From Mesorhizobium sp. M8A.F.Ca.ET.218.01.1.1 (GTDB lineage: Bacteria > Pseudomonadota > Alphaproteobacteria > Rhizobiales > Rhizobiaceae), in contig NZ_SRUZ01000001.1 in assembly GCF_004791165.1 (NCBI RefSeq), forward strand, positions 602,382 through 666,381: a stretch of DNA of 64,000 bases, written 5' to 3'. Positions within the stretch are counted from its first letter, which is position 1; every line of letters starts with the position of its first letter. The notes under the pieces are model-generated. The model saw only the letters and a program-made list of their open reading frames with translations, did no database searches and was not told the DNA's origin. Below, in pieces: positions 54,408 through 62,972 of the stretch. The position numbers were made by a program, and so were the translations under genes.

Positions 54408-54611
54408 ATGAGCCGCTCGGTTATCTCCAAGCGCCCATCTTGGCCACGCTGGGCAAGGCGCGGGCTGATGGAAAACATAGCGACGGCACTGATCGCCATC
54501 GGCTTCCTGATGCTGTTCCAGCCTTTCGCGCTGTCGCTCTACACCTATTCCTTCATCACCATGCTTGCCGGCACGGTGATGTTCATCATCGTCTCCAAGT
54601 TCCCGGAATAA
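54408..54611 (+). CDS. Small two-span membrane protein
   Basis: The 67-residue protein starts after a very strong binding site (GGAGAAGGAGGGGAGG). It has a basic N-terminus (SKRPSWPRWARRG) and two hydrophobic stretches: about residues 22-46 (IATALIAIGFLMLFQPFALS) and 49-63. It ends two bases before the first ATPase start, so it is in the operon. Rhizobial polyol transporters such as the glycerol system also carry a small membrane protein; whether this one is homologous is not settled. Confidence 0.75.
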   Translation: MSRSVISKRPSWPRWARRGLMENIATALIAIGFLMLFQPFALSLYTYSFITMLAGTVMFIIVSKFPE

Positions 54612-54613
54612 TC

Positions 54614-55726
54614 ATGGCCGAAATCCGCGTCCAGCATCTGAGAAAGGCCTTCGGCGATTTCGTCGCCGTGCAAGACTCCAACTTCGTCGTCGAGGATGGC
54701 GAGTTCTTCGTCATGCTCGGACCGTCCGGTTGCGGCAAGACCACCACCTTGCGCATGATCGCCGGGCTGGAGCTGCCGACCGGCGGCCAGATCCTGCTCG
54801 GCGGCGACGACGTTACCATGCTCAGGGCGCGCGAGCGCGACATCGCCTTCGTCTTCCAGCTGTTCGCGCTCTACCCGCACATGAATGTACGCAAGAACAT
54901 CGGCTTCCCGCTGCTGGCGCAAGGCATGTCCTCCGCCGAAATCCGCAGCCGCGTCGAGGAAACCGCGAAGCTTCTGCGCATCGACCATCTGCTCGACAAA
55001 TCCGTCTCCGGCCTCGCCGGTGGCGACCGCCAGCGCGTCGCGCTCGGCCGCGCCATCGTGCGGCGGCCAAAATGCTTCCTGATGGACGAACCGCTGGGGA
55101 CGCTCGACACCGAATTCCGCGATTTGATGGTCCATGAATTGCGCGAACTGCACAACCGCATCCACGCCACCACGGTCTATGTCACGCATGACCAGATGGA
55201 AGCGATGTCGATGGCCGACAAGATCGCCGTCATGAACCATGGCGTCATCGAGCAGTTCGGCACGCCACGCGAGATCTACGACCGCCCGGCGTCCATGTTC
55301 GTCGCCGACTTCATCGGCTCGCCGCCGATGAACTTTCTGGGCTTCGGCGGCGGGCTCGCCAAGGGCGCGAAGGAGATCGTCGTGCAGGGCGCCAAAGTCA
55401 CGGTGCCGGAGGTGCGCGAGGATGTGGCGCCGGCCGACATGGCGCTCGGCATCCGCCCCGAACACATCCGCTTCGACGACGCATCGAAACTGCGCGGCGC
55501 AATCTACGGCACCGAATATCTCGGCACCACGCAGATCGTCGCGGTGGAGACATCGGACGGCATCATCAAGGCGCGTGTGCCGGCCGAAATCCGGCTCAAC
55601 GCCGGCGACCATGTCGGCCTGACGCTGAACAGCGCGCGGCTGTCGCTGTTCGAAAAAGGCTCAGGGCGCGCGGTGAAGACGGCGATCCACGATACCGCCT
55701 CTCAGGGGAGAGTGCAGCATGGCTGA
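54614..55726 (+). CDS. ABC transporter ATPase 1, variant signature
   Basis: The 370-residue MalK-type ATPase has Walker A GPSGCGKTT (36-44), Q-loop FVFQLFALYPHM, Walker B FLMDEP (Asp158, Glu159) and H-loop His192. The signature motif is LAGGD (134-138) instead of LSGGQ, and the D-loop reads GTLDTEFR. A C-terminal OB-like regulatory domain follows. The altered signature suggests one weakened ATP site in a heterodimer with ATPase 2. The last eight bases overlap the next gene. Confidence 0.92.
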   Translation: MAEIRVQHLRKAFGDFVAVQDSNFVVEDGEFFVMLGPSGCGKTTTLRMIAGLELPTGGQILLGGDDVTMLRARERDIAFVFQLFALYPHMNVRKNIGFPLLAQGMSSAEIRSRVEETAKLLRIDHLLDKSVSGLAGGDRQRVALGRAIVRRPKCFLMDEPLGTLDTEFRDLMVHELRELHNRIHATTVYVTHDQMEAMSMADKIAVMNHGVIEQFGTPREIYDRPASMFVADFIGSPPMNFLGFGGGLAKGAKEIVVQGAKVTVPEVREDVAPADMALGIRPEHIRFDDASKLRGAIYGTEYLGTTQIVAVETSDGIIKARVPAEIRLNAGDHVGLTLNSARLSLFEKGSGRAVKTAIHDTASQGRVQHG

Positions 55727-56732
55727 TGTGCGCATCAAAGGCGTGACCAAGAGTTTCGGCGAGCATGTCGCCGTCAACGGTCTCGACCTGCATATATCAG
55801 ACGGCGAATTCGTCGTGCTGCTCGGGCCGACCGGCGCCGGCAAGACGACGACATTGCGCCTGATCGCCGGACTGGAGCGGCCGGATACCGGTACGATCGA
55901 GATCGGCGGCCACAATGCCACCAGCCTGTCACCGGCCGAGCGCGACACCGCTTTCGTTTTCCAGCAATATTCGCTCTATCCGCATCTGTCGGTGTTCGAC
56001 AATCTCGCCTTTCCCCTGCGCTCGCCGGCACGAAAAATACCGGAAGACCAGATTCGCCGCCGGGTCGAGGAGGTGGCGAAGATGGTGCGCATCCATCACA
56101 AGCTCGCCAACCGTTCGACCAAATTGTCGGGCGGCGAAATGCAGCGCGTCGCCATCGGCCGCGCGCTGGTGCGCAAGCCGTCCATCTACCTGATGGACGA
56201 ACCGCTGTCGTCGCTGGACGCCAAGCTGCGCGCGGATCTCAGGCTCGAGCTGAAACGCATCCAGTCCGAACTCGGCGCCACCATGCTCTACGTCACCCAC
56301 GACCAGATCGAGGCCATGACCATGGCCGATCGCATCGGCATCCTGGCCGATGGCGTGCTGGTGCAGATCGGCACGCCGCGAACCATCTACTCCGAGCCGG
56401 CAAATCTGCACGTCGCGGCACGGCTCGGCCAGCCCGCCATCAATCTTCTACCGACGGGGCTGCTGCCGGATGGCAGCGCGCCGGCCGGCACCAAGACGAT
56501 CGGCGCGCGGACCGAGCACCTGGCGATCGAGAAAGCCGTGAATGGCCATGCCGACGGCGTCGTCGACTGGGTCGAGCATCTCGGCGACCAGAACCATCTG
56601 CATGTGACGGTGGGGCCGAAGAAACTGGTGACGCTGACCGATCCCGACACGGATCTGGGGCAAGGCGACAAAGTGGTGATCCGCTATCGCTCGCCGCTCT
56701 ATTTCGGCGCTGACGGACAACGACTGACGTGA
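55719..56732 (+). CDS. ABC transporter ATPase 2
   Basis: The 337-residue MalK-type ATPase has canonical motifs: Walker A GPTGAGKTT (36-44), Q-loop FVFQQYSLYPHL, signature LSGGE (136-140), Walker B YLMDEPLSSLD and H-loop VTHDQ, then a TOBE-type C-terminal domain. It starts within the end of ATPase 1. Two unlike ATPases in one importer are seen in the rhizobial glycerol transporter, which supports a polyol substrate. Confidence 0.93.
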   Translation: MADVRIKGVTKSFGEHVAVNGLDLHISDGEFVVLLGPTGAGKTTTLRLIAGLERPDTGTIEIGGHNATSLSPAERDTAFVFQQYSLYPHLSVFDNLAFPLRSPARKIPEDQIRRRVEEVAKMVRIHHKLANRSTKLSGGEMQRVAIGRALVRKPSIYLMDEPLSSLDAKLRADLRLELKRIQSELGATMLYVTHDQIEAMTMADRIGILADGVLVQIGTPRTIYSEPANLHVAARLGQPAINLLPTGLLPDGSAPAGTKTIGARTEHLAIEKAVNGHADGVVDWVEHLGDQNHLHVTVGPKKLVTLTDPDTDLGQGDKVVIRYRSPLYFGADGQRLT

Positions 56733-56799
56733 ATGGTTTTTCGGCGTCCCTCGCCAAGGTGATGCCGGCTTCTGATTGACGAAATACGGGACCAATTCG

Positions 56800-58443
56800 A
56801 TGAAGCACTTTTTCAACCGCAGGGCAACGATCGTCACCGAGGCGCTGGACGGATTGTTGCGCACCATTGGCTCAGGCAACCTCGCGCGCCTCGACGGCTA
56901 TCCCGAGATCAAGGTCGTGCTGCGCGCCGATTGGGACAAGTCCAAGGTCAGCGTCGTCTCCGGCGGCGGCGCCGGGCACGAGCCGTCGCATGCCGGCTTC
57001 GTCGGCAAGGGCATGCTGACAGCTGCCGTCTCGGGCGAGATCTTTGCCTCGCCGAGCGTCGAAGCGGTGCTGGCGGCCATTCGCGCGGTCACCGGACCGG
57101 CCGGCTGCCTGCTGATCGTCAAGAACTACACCGGTGACCGGCTCAATTTCGGCCTCGCTGCGGAAAAGGCGCGCGCCGAAGGCTTTCGAGTCGAGATGGT
57201 GATCGTCGCCGACGACATCGCGCTGCCTGACATCGCCCAGCCGCGCGGTGTCGCGGGCACCCTGTTCGTGCACAAGATTGCAGGCCATCTGTCGGAAGCC
57301 GGCCGGGATCTGGCCGAGATCGCGGCCGCGGCGCGGACGGCGGCGAAGGATATCATTTCGCTCGGCATATCGCTGTCGTCCTGTTCGATCCCGGGCCAGC
57401 CGCATGAAGACAGGTTTGGAGCCGATGATGGCGAACTCGGCCTTGGCATCCATGGCGAGCCTGGCGTCGAGCGCATCGCGGTGCAGAGCGTCGACCGGCT
57501 GGTGGCGATCATGGCGGAGCGCTTGGCAGTGCGGCTCGACCCGAAGGCCACCTATGCCTTGCTGATCAACAATCTCGGTTCGGTGCCACCGCTCGAAATG
57601 TCCTTGGTCGCCAATGCGGTACTTGCCTCGCCGCTCGCCAGGGCCGTCAAGTTGACGATCGGTCCCGGCCCGCTGATGACGGCGCTCAACATGAACGGGT
57701 TCTCGCTGTCGCTGATCCGGCTCGATGCGGCGCGCCAAGCGGCCCTGCTGGCGCCGGTCGGCCCGCACGCCTGGATGCCGGCAAAGCCGGTCGTGGAGCC
57801 TTATGTCGTGCCGCTGGTCAAACCAGCGCACGAAGGCGCGGCACGCAAGGCCAGCCACGACGCAGGCACAAGGCGCTTGATCGTGACGGTCTGTGAAAAG
57901 CTGATTTCGCTTGAAGCGACATTGAACGGCCTGGACGCCAAGGCAGGCGACGGTGACACCGGCTCGACGGCAGCGACCGGCGCACGCAGCATCCTCGAAC
58001 GGCTCGATACGCTGCCGCTTGCCGACCCCGCAGCGACGCTTGGCGCCGTCGGCGACCTTCTGAGCGCCTCGATGGGCGGCTCCAGTGGGGTGTTGTTGTC
58101 GATCTTCTTCACAGCGGCGTCGCGGGCCCTCGATGGCGGCACTGATGTGCCCAAGGCCCTGCTTGCCGGGCTTGAACGAATGACCTTCTACGGCGGCGCA
58201 AAACCCGGCGATCGCACTATGGTCGACGCGCTGGAGCCGGCCCTGAGGGCGCTCGACGCCAAGGGCCTGGAGGAAGCCGCGATAGTGGCCGCGCGCGGCG
58301 CCGAAGCCACGGCCGCGATGGAGAGGGCGAAGGCCGGCCGGTCGGCTTATGTCGGCACCAAATTGCAAGGTGTGGTCGACCCCGGTGCTCATGCCGTGGC
58401 CGAAGTGTTCGCGGCCGCCGCCGCGCAGCATGCCACGGCCTGA
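56800..58443 (+). CDS. ATP-type dihydroxyacetone kinase, fused DhaK-DhaL
   Basis: The 547-residue protein has an N-terminal DhaK domain with SGGGAGHEPSHAGFVG and His218 in GIHGEPG, which binds the ketose covalently as a hemiaminal. It has a C-terminal DhaL domain (from about residue 355) with the Asp-rich DAKAGDGDTGSTA that binds Mg-ATP, and MGGSSGVLLSIFF. Fused forms use ATP rather than PEP. Relatives include erythrulose kinases, so a C4 ketose is possible. It is 67 bases after ATPase 2 and is the first kinase of the operon. Confidence 0.9.
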   Translation: MKHFFNRRATIVTEALDGLLRTIGSGNLARLDGYPEIKVVLRADWDKSKVSVVSGGGAGHEPSHAGFVGKGMLTAAVSGEIFASPSVEAVLAAIRAVTGPAGCLLIVKNYTGDRLNFGLAAEKARAEGFRVEMVIVADDIALPDIAQPRGVAGTLFVHKIAGHLSEAGRDLAEIAAAARTAAKDIISLGISLSSCSIPGQPHEDRFGADDGELGLGIHGEPGVERIAVQSVDRLVAIMAERLAVRLDPKATYALLINNLGSVPPLEMSLVANAVLASPLARAVKLTIGPGPLMTALNMNGFSLSLIRLDAARQAALLAPVGPHAWMPAKPVVEPYVVPLVKPAHEGAARKASHDAGTRRLIVTVCEKLISLEATLNGLDAKAGDGDTGSTAATGARSILERLDTLPLADPAATLGAVGDLLSASMGGSSGVLLSIFFTAASRALDGGTDVPKALLAGLERMTFYGGAKPGDRTMVDALEPALRALDAKGLEEAAIVAARGAEATAAMERAKAGRSAYVGTKLQGVVDPGAHAVAEVFAAAAAQHATA

Positions 58444-58515
58444 CGCATGCTCCAGTTGCCGAACGACCGTTCTTTCGCTACTGCCGGCAAGGTGCAAACC
58501 GGGAATTCGGGCGAC

Positions 58516-59118
58516 ATGACGGCGCTGAATCTTTCGAAGCTGATCACGGCCGCCGCGGATACGATTGCCGAGCACGCCGAGGAATTGACGGCGCTCGACC
58601 AGGCGATCGGCGACGGCGACCATGGACTGAACATGAAGCGCGGCTTCGAGGCCGTGCGCGCCGAGGCGGATGTGTTCGCGGCAAAGCCGCTGCCAGACAC
58701 ACTGAAGGCGATCGGCACCAAGCTGGTGATGACGGTGGGCGGTGCGTCCGGCCCACTCTTCGGCACGTTGTTCATGGCGCTCGGCAAGGAGATTTCGGCG
58801 GAACCTGATCGCGCCAACCTGACGACTGCCTTCGGCAAGGCGATCGAAGCGGTGGCCGCGCGCGGCAAGTCACAGGTTGGCCAGAAAACCATGCTCGATG
58901 TGCTGCAACCGGTGCATGACGCGTTAGCCGGGGGAAAGACGGTAGCTGAAATAGTCGACATCGCCGACGCCGCCGCCGAAGCGACCGTGCCGATGAAGGC
59001 GCTGCGTGGGCGTGCCTCGTTCCTCGGCGACCGCTCGATCGGCCATATGGATGCCGGCGCGCGCTCGACCGCGCTGCTGGTGCGCACGGTGGGACAGGCG
59101 ATCGGGGAAAGCGCATGA
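58516..59118 (+). CDS. dhaL: PTS-type dihydroxyacetone kinase ADP-binding subunit DhaL
   Basis: The subunit carries a permanently bound ADP that is rephosphorylated by DhaM and used on DhaK-bound substrate. The Mg-binding loop is DQAIGDGDHGLNMKRG and the nucleotide loop VGGASGPLFGTLF. The 200-residue form starting at 58516 (MTALNLSK) matches the family; an ATG at 58447 would add 23 residues. It overlaps dhaM by four bases. Confidence 0.9.
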   Translation: MTALNLSKLITAAADTIAEHAEELTALDQAIGDGDHGLNMKRGFEAVRAEADVFAAKPLPDTLKAIGTKLVMTVGGASGPLFGTLFMALGKEISAEPDRANLTTAFGKAIEAVAARGKSQVGQKTMLDVLQPVHDALAGGKTVAEIVDIADAAAEATVPMKALRGRASFLGDRSIGHMDAGARSTALLVRTVGQAIGESA

Positions 59119-59504
59119 GCAATGTCGGGATCGTGATCGTCTCGCATTCGCCGCTGGTCGCGGAGGGCACAGCCGACATGGTACGCCAGATGGTGGGCGA
59201 CGAAGTGCCGCTTGCATGGTGCGGCGGAAACGGCCATGGCGGGCTCGGCACCAGTGTCGAGGCGATCATGGGCGCCATCGACAAGGCCTGGTCGGAAGCC
59301 GGTGTCGCCATCCTTGTCGATCTCGGCGGCGCCGAGACCAATTCGGAGATGGCGGTGGAGATGATCGGCGAACCGCGCGCGCAGAAGATCATCGTCTGCA
59401 ACGCGCCGATCGTCGAGGGCGCGGTAATGGCGGCGACCGAGGCCTCCGGCGGCGCCTCGCTCCGGGAAGTGGTGGCGACGGCGCACGAATTGTCGCCGTC
59501 GTGA
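59115..59504 (+). CDS. dhaM: PTS-type dihydroxyacetone phosphotransfer subunit DhaM (EIIA-Man-like domain only)
   Basis: The 129-residue protein has the EIIA-mannose-type fold with phospho-acceptor His11 in IVIVSHSPLVAEG and the family stretch ILVDLGGAETNSEMA. In E. coli DhaM this domain is fused to HPr- and enzyme I-like domains; here it stands alone and those functions are the next two genes. It overlaps dhaL by four bases (ATGA). Confidence 0.92.
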   Translation: MSNVGIVIVSHSPLVAEGTADMVRQMVGDEVPLAWCGGNGHGGLGTSVEAIMGAIDKAWSEAGVAILVDLGGAETNSEMAVEMIGEPRAQKIIVCNAPIVEGAVMAATEASGGASLREVVATAHELSPS

Positions 59505-59525
59505 GTGAACGGGGTTTTTGAAGAC

Positions 59526-59828
59526 ATGTCCGCAACCGCAGAAGCGACCGTCCTGATCACCCACGATGTGGGCCTGCATGCGCGTCCTTCGGTGAAGTTC
59601 ACCAAGCTGGCCAAGAGCTTTGCCGCCGATGTGGAAATTGCACTCGCCGCCAACGGCCCGTGGTTCGACGCAAAAAGCATCGTCAAGGTGATGGCAGCCA
59701 AGGCGCCGAAGGGCACGGTGCTGCATATCAGGGCCAAAGGCGATGGCGCCGATGATGCGATCCGCGCGCTGATCGAACTGGTGCAGCGCGATTTCGACGA
59801 GGACGCCGGCCATGTCCGCTCGGCTTGA
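59526..59828 (+). CDS. HPr-family phosphocarrier protein
   Basis: The 100-residue protein has the HPr active site THDVGLHARPSVKF, with His18 as phospho-acceptor, and Ser51 in AKSIVKVM at the position of the regulatory serine. It passes phosphate from the enzyme I encoded next to DhaM. ATG 59526 is preferred over GTG 59505, which would overlap nothing conserved. It is separate from any nitrogen-PTS genes. Confidence 0.92.
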   Translation: MSATAEATVLITHDVGLHARPSVKFTKLAKSFAADVEIALAANGPWFDAKSIVKVMAAKAPKGTVLHIRAKGDGADDAIRALIELVQRDFDEDAGHVRSA

Positions 59829-59869
59829 GGCCGTTGCATGCCTTGGCCGGCCCGCAGGGAATGCGGGCC

Positions 59870-61444
59870 ATGCGCATTGAAGGTGTTCCGGCCTCGGCCG
59901 GCTATGCCGAGGGGCCCCTGTTCGAACTGGACCGGCCTGCCGGCGTCTATGCAAGCAAGGCAAGCTCCGCCGAGGAGACGTTGTCGCTGGAAGCCGCGAT
60001 CGGCAAGGCGGTGAGCCGGCTCGTGGCCATGGTCGGGACCGCCGACAGCGATGCCGCCGGCATACTCGAATTCCACATCGCCATGCTGGAAGACGATGCG
60101 CTGAGCAGGCCGGCCTTCGCATCGATCGCTTCCGGAAAAACCGCCGACGCGGCCTGGCGGCAGGCACTCGATGCCGAGATCGCCGGTTACGACGCCTCGG
60201 ACCAGGATTATTTCCGCGCCCGCGCCGCGGACCTGCGCGATATCAGGGACCAGGTGCTGCGCGCGCTCACCGAGGACGGTGACAGCACGGCACCGGCCGG
60301 CGCCATTCTCTGCGGCGAGGATATCGCGCCGACGCGGTTTCTCGAAACCGACTGGAGCCATGGCGGCGGCATCGCGCTGAAGGCAGGCAGCACTGCCAGC
60401 CACGTCGCCATGCTGGCGCGCTCGCGTGGCGTGCCGATGGTCGTGGGTCTGCGCGAGCCGCTCACCGCTGGTGCCGTCATGGCGCTGCTCGACGCCGAGC
60501 ACGGGACTATCGTTCTGACGCCCTCGCCCACGGAGATCGGCTCGTTCCGACAGGCGTCGTCTTCCTTCGCGGCTCGACAGGGCAAGGCACAGACATTTCT
60601 GGCGCGGCCGGCAGCGACGAAGCGCGGCACCGCGGTGCGCGTGCAGGTCAACATCGCCGACCCCCGCGATGTCGATGCCATCGACATCGCGACCTGCGAT
60701 GGTGTCGGCCTGATGCGTACGGAATTCCTGTTCGGCAAGACGCTGCCGGATGAAGAGACGCAGTATCGCGCCTATCGCAAGGTGCTGGAATGGGCCGGCG
60801 AAAAACCGGTGACGATCCGCACCGTCGATGCCGGAGGCGACAAGCCGGTGCCGGGCTTCACCGTCGAGGAAGGAAATCCGTTCCTCGGCCTGCGCGGCAT
60901 CAGGCTGTCGCTGGCCAGGCTGGATATATTCCGTGTTCAAATCAGGGCATTGCTGCGCGCCGCACCACACGGCAATCTCAAAGTCATGTTTCCGATGATC
61001 GCCACATCAGAAGAGTATGAACGCGCCGCCGCCCTGTTCGCCGAGGAGCGGGCGGCGCTCGCCGCGCGCGGCGTCGCGCACAAAATGCCGCCGCTCGGCA
61101 TCATGGTCGAGGTGCCCTCGGTGGCCATCGCGCCGGAGGCGTTCGCCGGCGTCGCCTTCTTCTCGATCGGCTCCAACGACCTCACGCAATATGTGATGGC
61201 GGCTGCCCGCGACAATGCCGCGGTCGCGCATCTCAACTCCGTGCGCCATCCGGCCGTCCTGCGGTTGATCGGTGCGGTCGCGGCCTTCGGACAGGAAAAC
61301 GGTATCCCCGTCAGCCTGTGCGGCGACGCCGGCGGCGACCCCGCTTCGATCCCGTCGCTGCTCGAGGCCGGCCTGCGCGATCTCTCGGTCGCGCCGGCGC
61401 AACTCGCCATGGCCAAGGCGGCCATCGCGGACGTCCCGGTCTAG
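59870..61444 (+). CDS. Enzyme I-type phosphoenolpyruvate-protein phosphotransferase
   Basis: The 524-residue enzyme takes phosphate from PEP. The phospho-His domain motif is KAGSTASHVAMLARSRGVPM with His178. The PEP-binding barrel includes GVGLMRTEFLF, RTVDAGGDKPVPGF and, near the end, the CGDAGGDP cysteine loop. There is no GAF domain, so it is not the nitrogen-PTS enzyme PtsP. The start at 59870 has AGGGA nine bases upstream; a TTG at 59825 and ATG at 59861 are alternatives. It completes a private phosphorelay for the Dha kinase. Confidence 0.92.
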   Translation: MRIEGVPASAGYAEGPLFELDRPAGVYASKASSAEETLSLEAAIGKAVSRLVAMVGTADSDAAGILEFHIAMLEDDALSRPAFASIASGKTADAAWRQALDAEIAGYDASDQDYFRARAADLRDIRDQVLRALTEDGDSTAPAGAILCGEDIAPTRFLETDWSHGGGIALKAGSTASHVAMLARSRGVPMVVGLREPLTAGAVMALLDAEHGTIVLTPSPTEIGSFRQASSSFAARQGKAQTFLARPAATKRGTAVRVQVNIADPRDVDAIDIATCDGVGLMRTEFLFGKTLPDEETQYRAYRKVLEWAGEKPVTIRTVDAGGDKPVPGFTVEEGNPFLGLRGIRLSLARLDIFRVQIRALLRAAPHGNLKVMFPMIATSEEYERAAALFAEERAALAARGVAHKMPPLGIMVEVPSVAIAPEAFAGVAFFSIGSNDLTQYVMAAARDNAAVAHLNSVRHPAVLRLIGAVAAFGQENGIPVSLCGDAGGDPASIPSLLEAGLRDLSVAPAQLAMAKAAIADVPV

Positions 61445-61453
61445 GCGGCTGGC

Positions 61454-61876
61454 ATGATCGACAACGCATACCAACCCGGCTCCGAGGAGGCGATCCGCGC
61501 CTACAAGACGATCCTGTCGCAGGTCATCGACCAGCGCCCGTCGGGCATGCGCCAGCGCCTCGCCGACGCGCTCGGCAAGCACCGCAGCTTCGTCACGCAG
61601 ATTTCGAGCCCCGCCTATTCGATCCCGATCCCGTCAAAGCATCTGCCCGCCATCTTTTCCGTCTGCCATTTCAGCCCAGCCGAGCGCGACCAGTTTCTCG
61701 CCGCCTATCACCAGGCACATCCCGGGAAGATCTCGGTCGCCGCGGGCGCACGCAAGACAAGGCACGTTTCGCTCATCGTGCCGGATTTCGGCGATGACAA
61801 GCAGAATGCAGCGCTCGACCGCGCGATCAACGAATTCATCCAGAAGGTCACCAGCATCACCGGCAAGAGTGGCTGA
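61454..61876 (+). CDS. Uncharacterised HTH-like protein in the Dha operon
   Basis: The 140-residue protein has no recognised enzymatic motif. Residues 32-80 (MRQRLADALGKHRSFVTQIS, then PIPSKHLPAIFSVCHFSPAE) read like a Xre-type HTH region followed by a helical extension. It ends with a short strand-helix unit (HVSLIVPDFGDDKQN). It lies 9 bases after the enzyme I gene and 39 bases before dhaK, firmly inside the operon. It may be a local regulator or an accessory protein of the kinase complex. Confidence 0.7.
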   Translation: MIDNAYQPGSEEAIRAYKTILSQVIDQRPSGMRQRLADALGKHRSFVTQISSPAYSIPIPSKHLPAIFSVCHFSPAERDQFLAAYHQAHPGKISVAAGARKTRHVSLIVPDFGDDKQNAALDRAINEFIQKVTSITGKSG

Positions 61877-61915
61877 TCGACCCTTGATGCCAGGCTATTT
61901 CGGGAGGAGACGGCC

Positions 61916-62902
61916 GTGAAGAAATTCATGAACTCGGTGGACACGGTGCTGACCGAGAGCCTCGACGGTTTCGTGGCCGCCCATGCCGACATCCTCGTGC
62001 TTGGCGAGGAGCACAAATTCATCCGCCGCAAGGCCCTCGAGCCGGGCAAGGTGGCGCTGATCTCCGGCGGCGGCTCCGGCCACGAGCCGCTGCATGGCGG
62101 CTTTGTCGGCCATGGCATGCTGGACGCCGCCTGTCCCGGCCAGGTGTTCACCTCGCCGACGCCGGACCAGATGCTGGCAGCCGCGCAAGCTGTCGACACC
62201 GGCGCCGGCTGCCTGTTCATCGTCAAGAACTATGAGGGCGACGTGATGAATTTCGACATGGCGGCGGAGATGTCGGAAGGCGTCCTGCAGGTGGTGACCA
62301 ATGACGACGTCGCCGTCGAGAATTCGTCCTATACGACCGGACGGCGCGGCGTCGCCGGCACATTGGTGGTGGAAAAGATCGTCGGCGCTGCCGCCGAGCA
62401 CGGCCTGGCGTTGCCGGCGTTGAAGGCGCTGGGCGACCGCGTCAACGAGGCGACCCGCTCGATGGGCGTGGCACTGACCAGCGGCACCGTGCCGGCGGCC
62501 GGCAAACCGACCTTCGACATCGGCGATGGCGAGATGGAATTCGGCGTCGGCATCCATGGCGAGCCCGGCCGCCGCCGCGACACCTTGAGGAGCGCCGATG
62601 CGATCGCGCACGAGATCTGCGCCGCGATCCTGGGCGATCTCGGCGACAGGGCGAACGGCCCGGCGCTGCTGTTCGTCAACGGCTTCGGCGGCACGCCGCT
62701 GATGGAGCTCTATTTGATGTACAACAGCGCCCGCCGGATTTTCGAGCAGCATGGCGTGACGATTGCCCGCTCGCTGGTTGGCACCTATGTCACCTCGCTC
62801 GACATGGCCGGCTGCTCGGTCACGCTGACCCTGCTTGACGACGAATTGACGGGCTGGTGGGACGCACCTGTCCACACGGCGGCGCTGCGCTGGGGCATGT
62901 AA
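61916..62902 (+). CDS. dhaK: PTS-type dihydroxyacetone kinase substrate-binding subunit DhaK
   Basis: The 328-residue subunit binds dihydroxyacetone covalently through His214 in GIHGEPG. SGGGSGHEPLHGGFVG (50-65) and KNYEGDVMNFDMA are further family motifs. The GTG at 61916 follows GGGAGGAGA with good spacing and is preferred over ATG 61928. Unlike the usual dhaKLM order, it comes last, after the phosphorelay genes. It works with DhaL and DhaM. Confidence 0.93.
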   Translation: MKKFMNSVDTVLTESLDGFVAAHADILVLGEEHKFIRRKALEPGKVALISGGGSGHEPLHGGFVGHGMLDAACPGQVFTSPTPDQMLAAAQAVDTGAGCLFIVKNYEGDVMNFDMAAEMSEGVLQVVTNDDVAVENSSYTTGRRGVAGTLVVEKIVGAAAEHGLALPALKALGDRVNEATRSMGVALTSGTVPAAGKPTFDIGDGEMEFGVGIHGEPGRRRDTLRSADAIAHEICAAILGDLGDRANGPALLFVNGFGGTPLMELYLMYNSARRIFEQHGVTIARSLVGTYVTSLDMAGCSVTLTLLDDELTGWWDAPVHTAALRWGM

Positions 62903-62972
62903 CGCTGGCTTCCCCTTGGCTTTTCTGCGACCATCCGGGCGATCCCGCTATCGGTAACACCTGTCCGGATTG

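Noticed and set aside
56872..60970. Long minus-strand frames (583 and 732 codons) opposite the Dha kinase and phosphorelay genes
   Set aside because: They are complements of genes with clear active-site motifs; parts even mirror several different genes in one frame.
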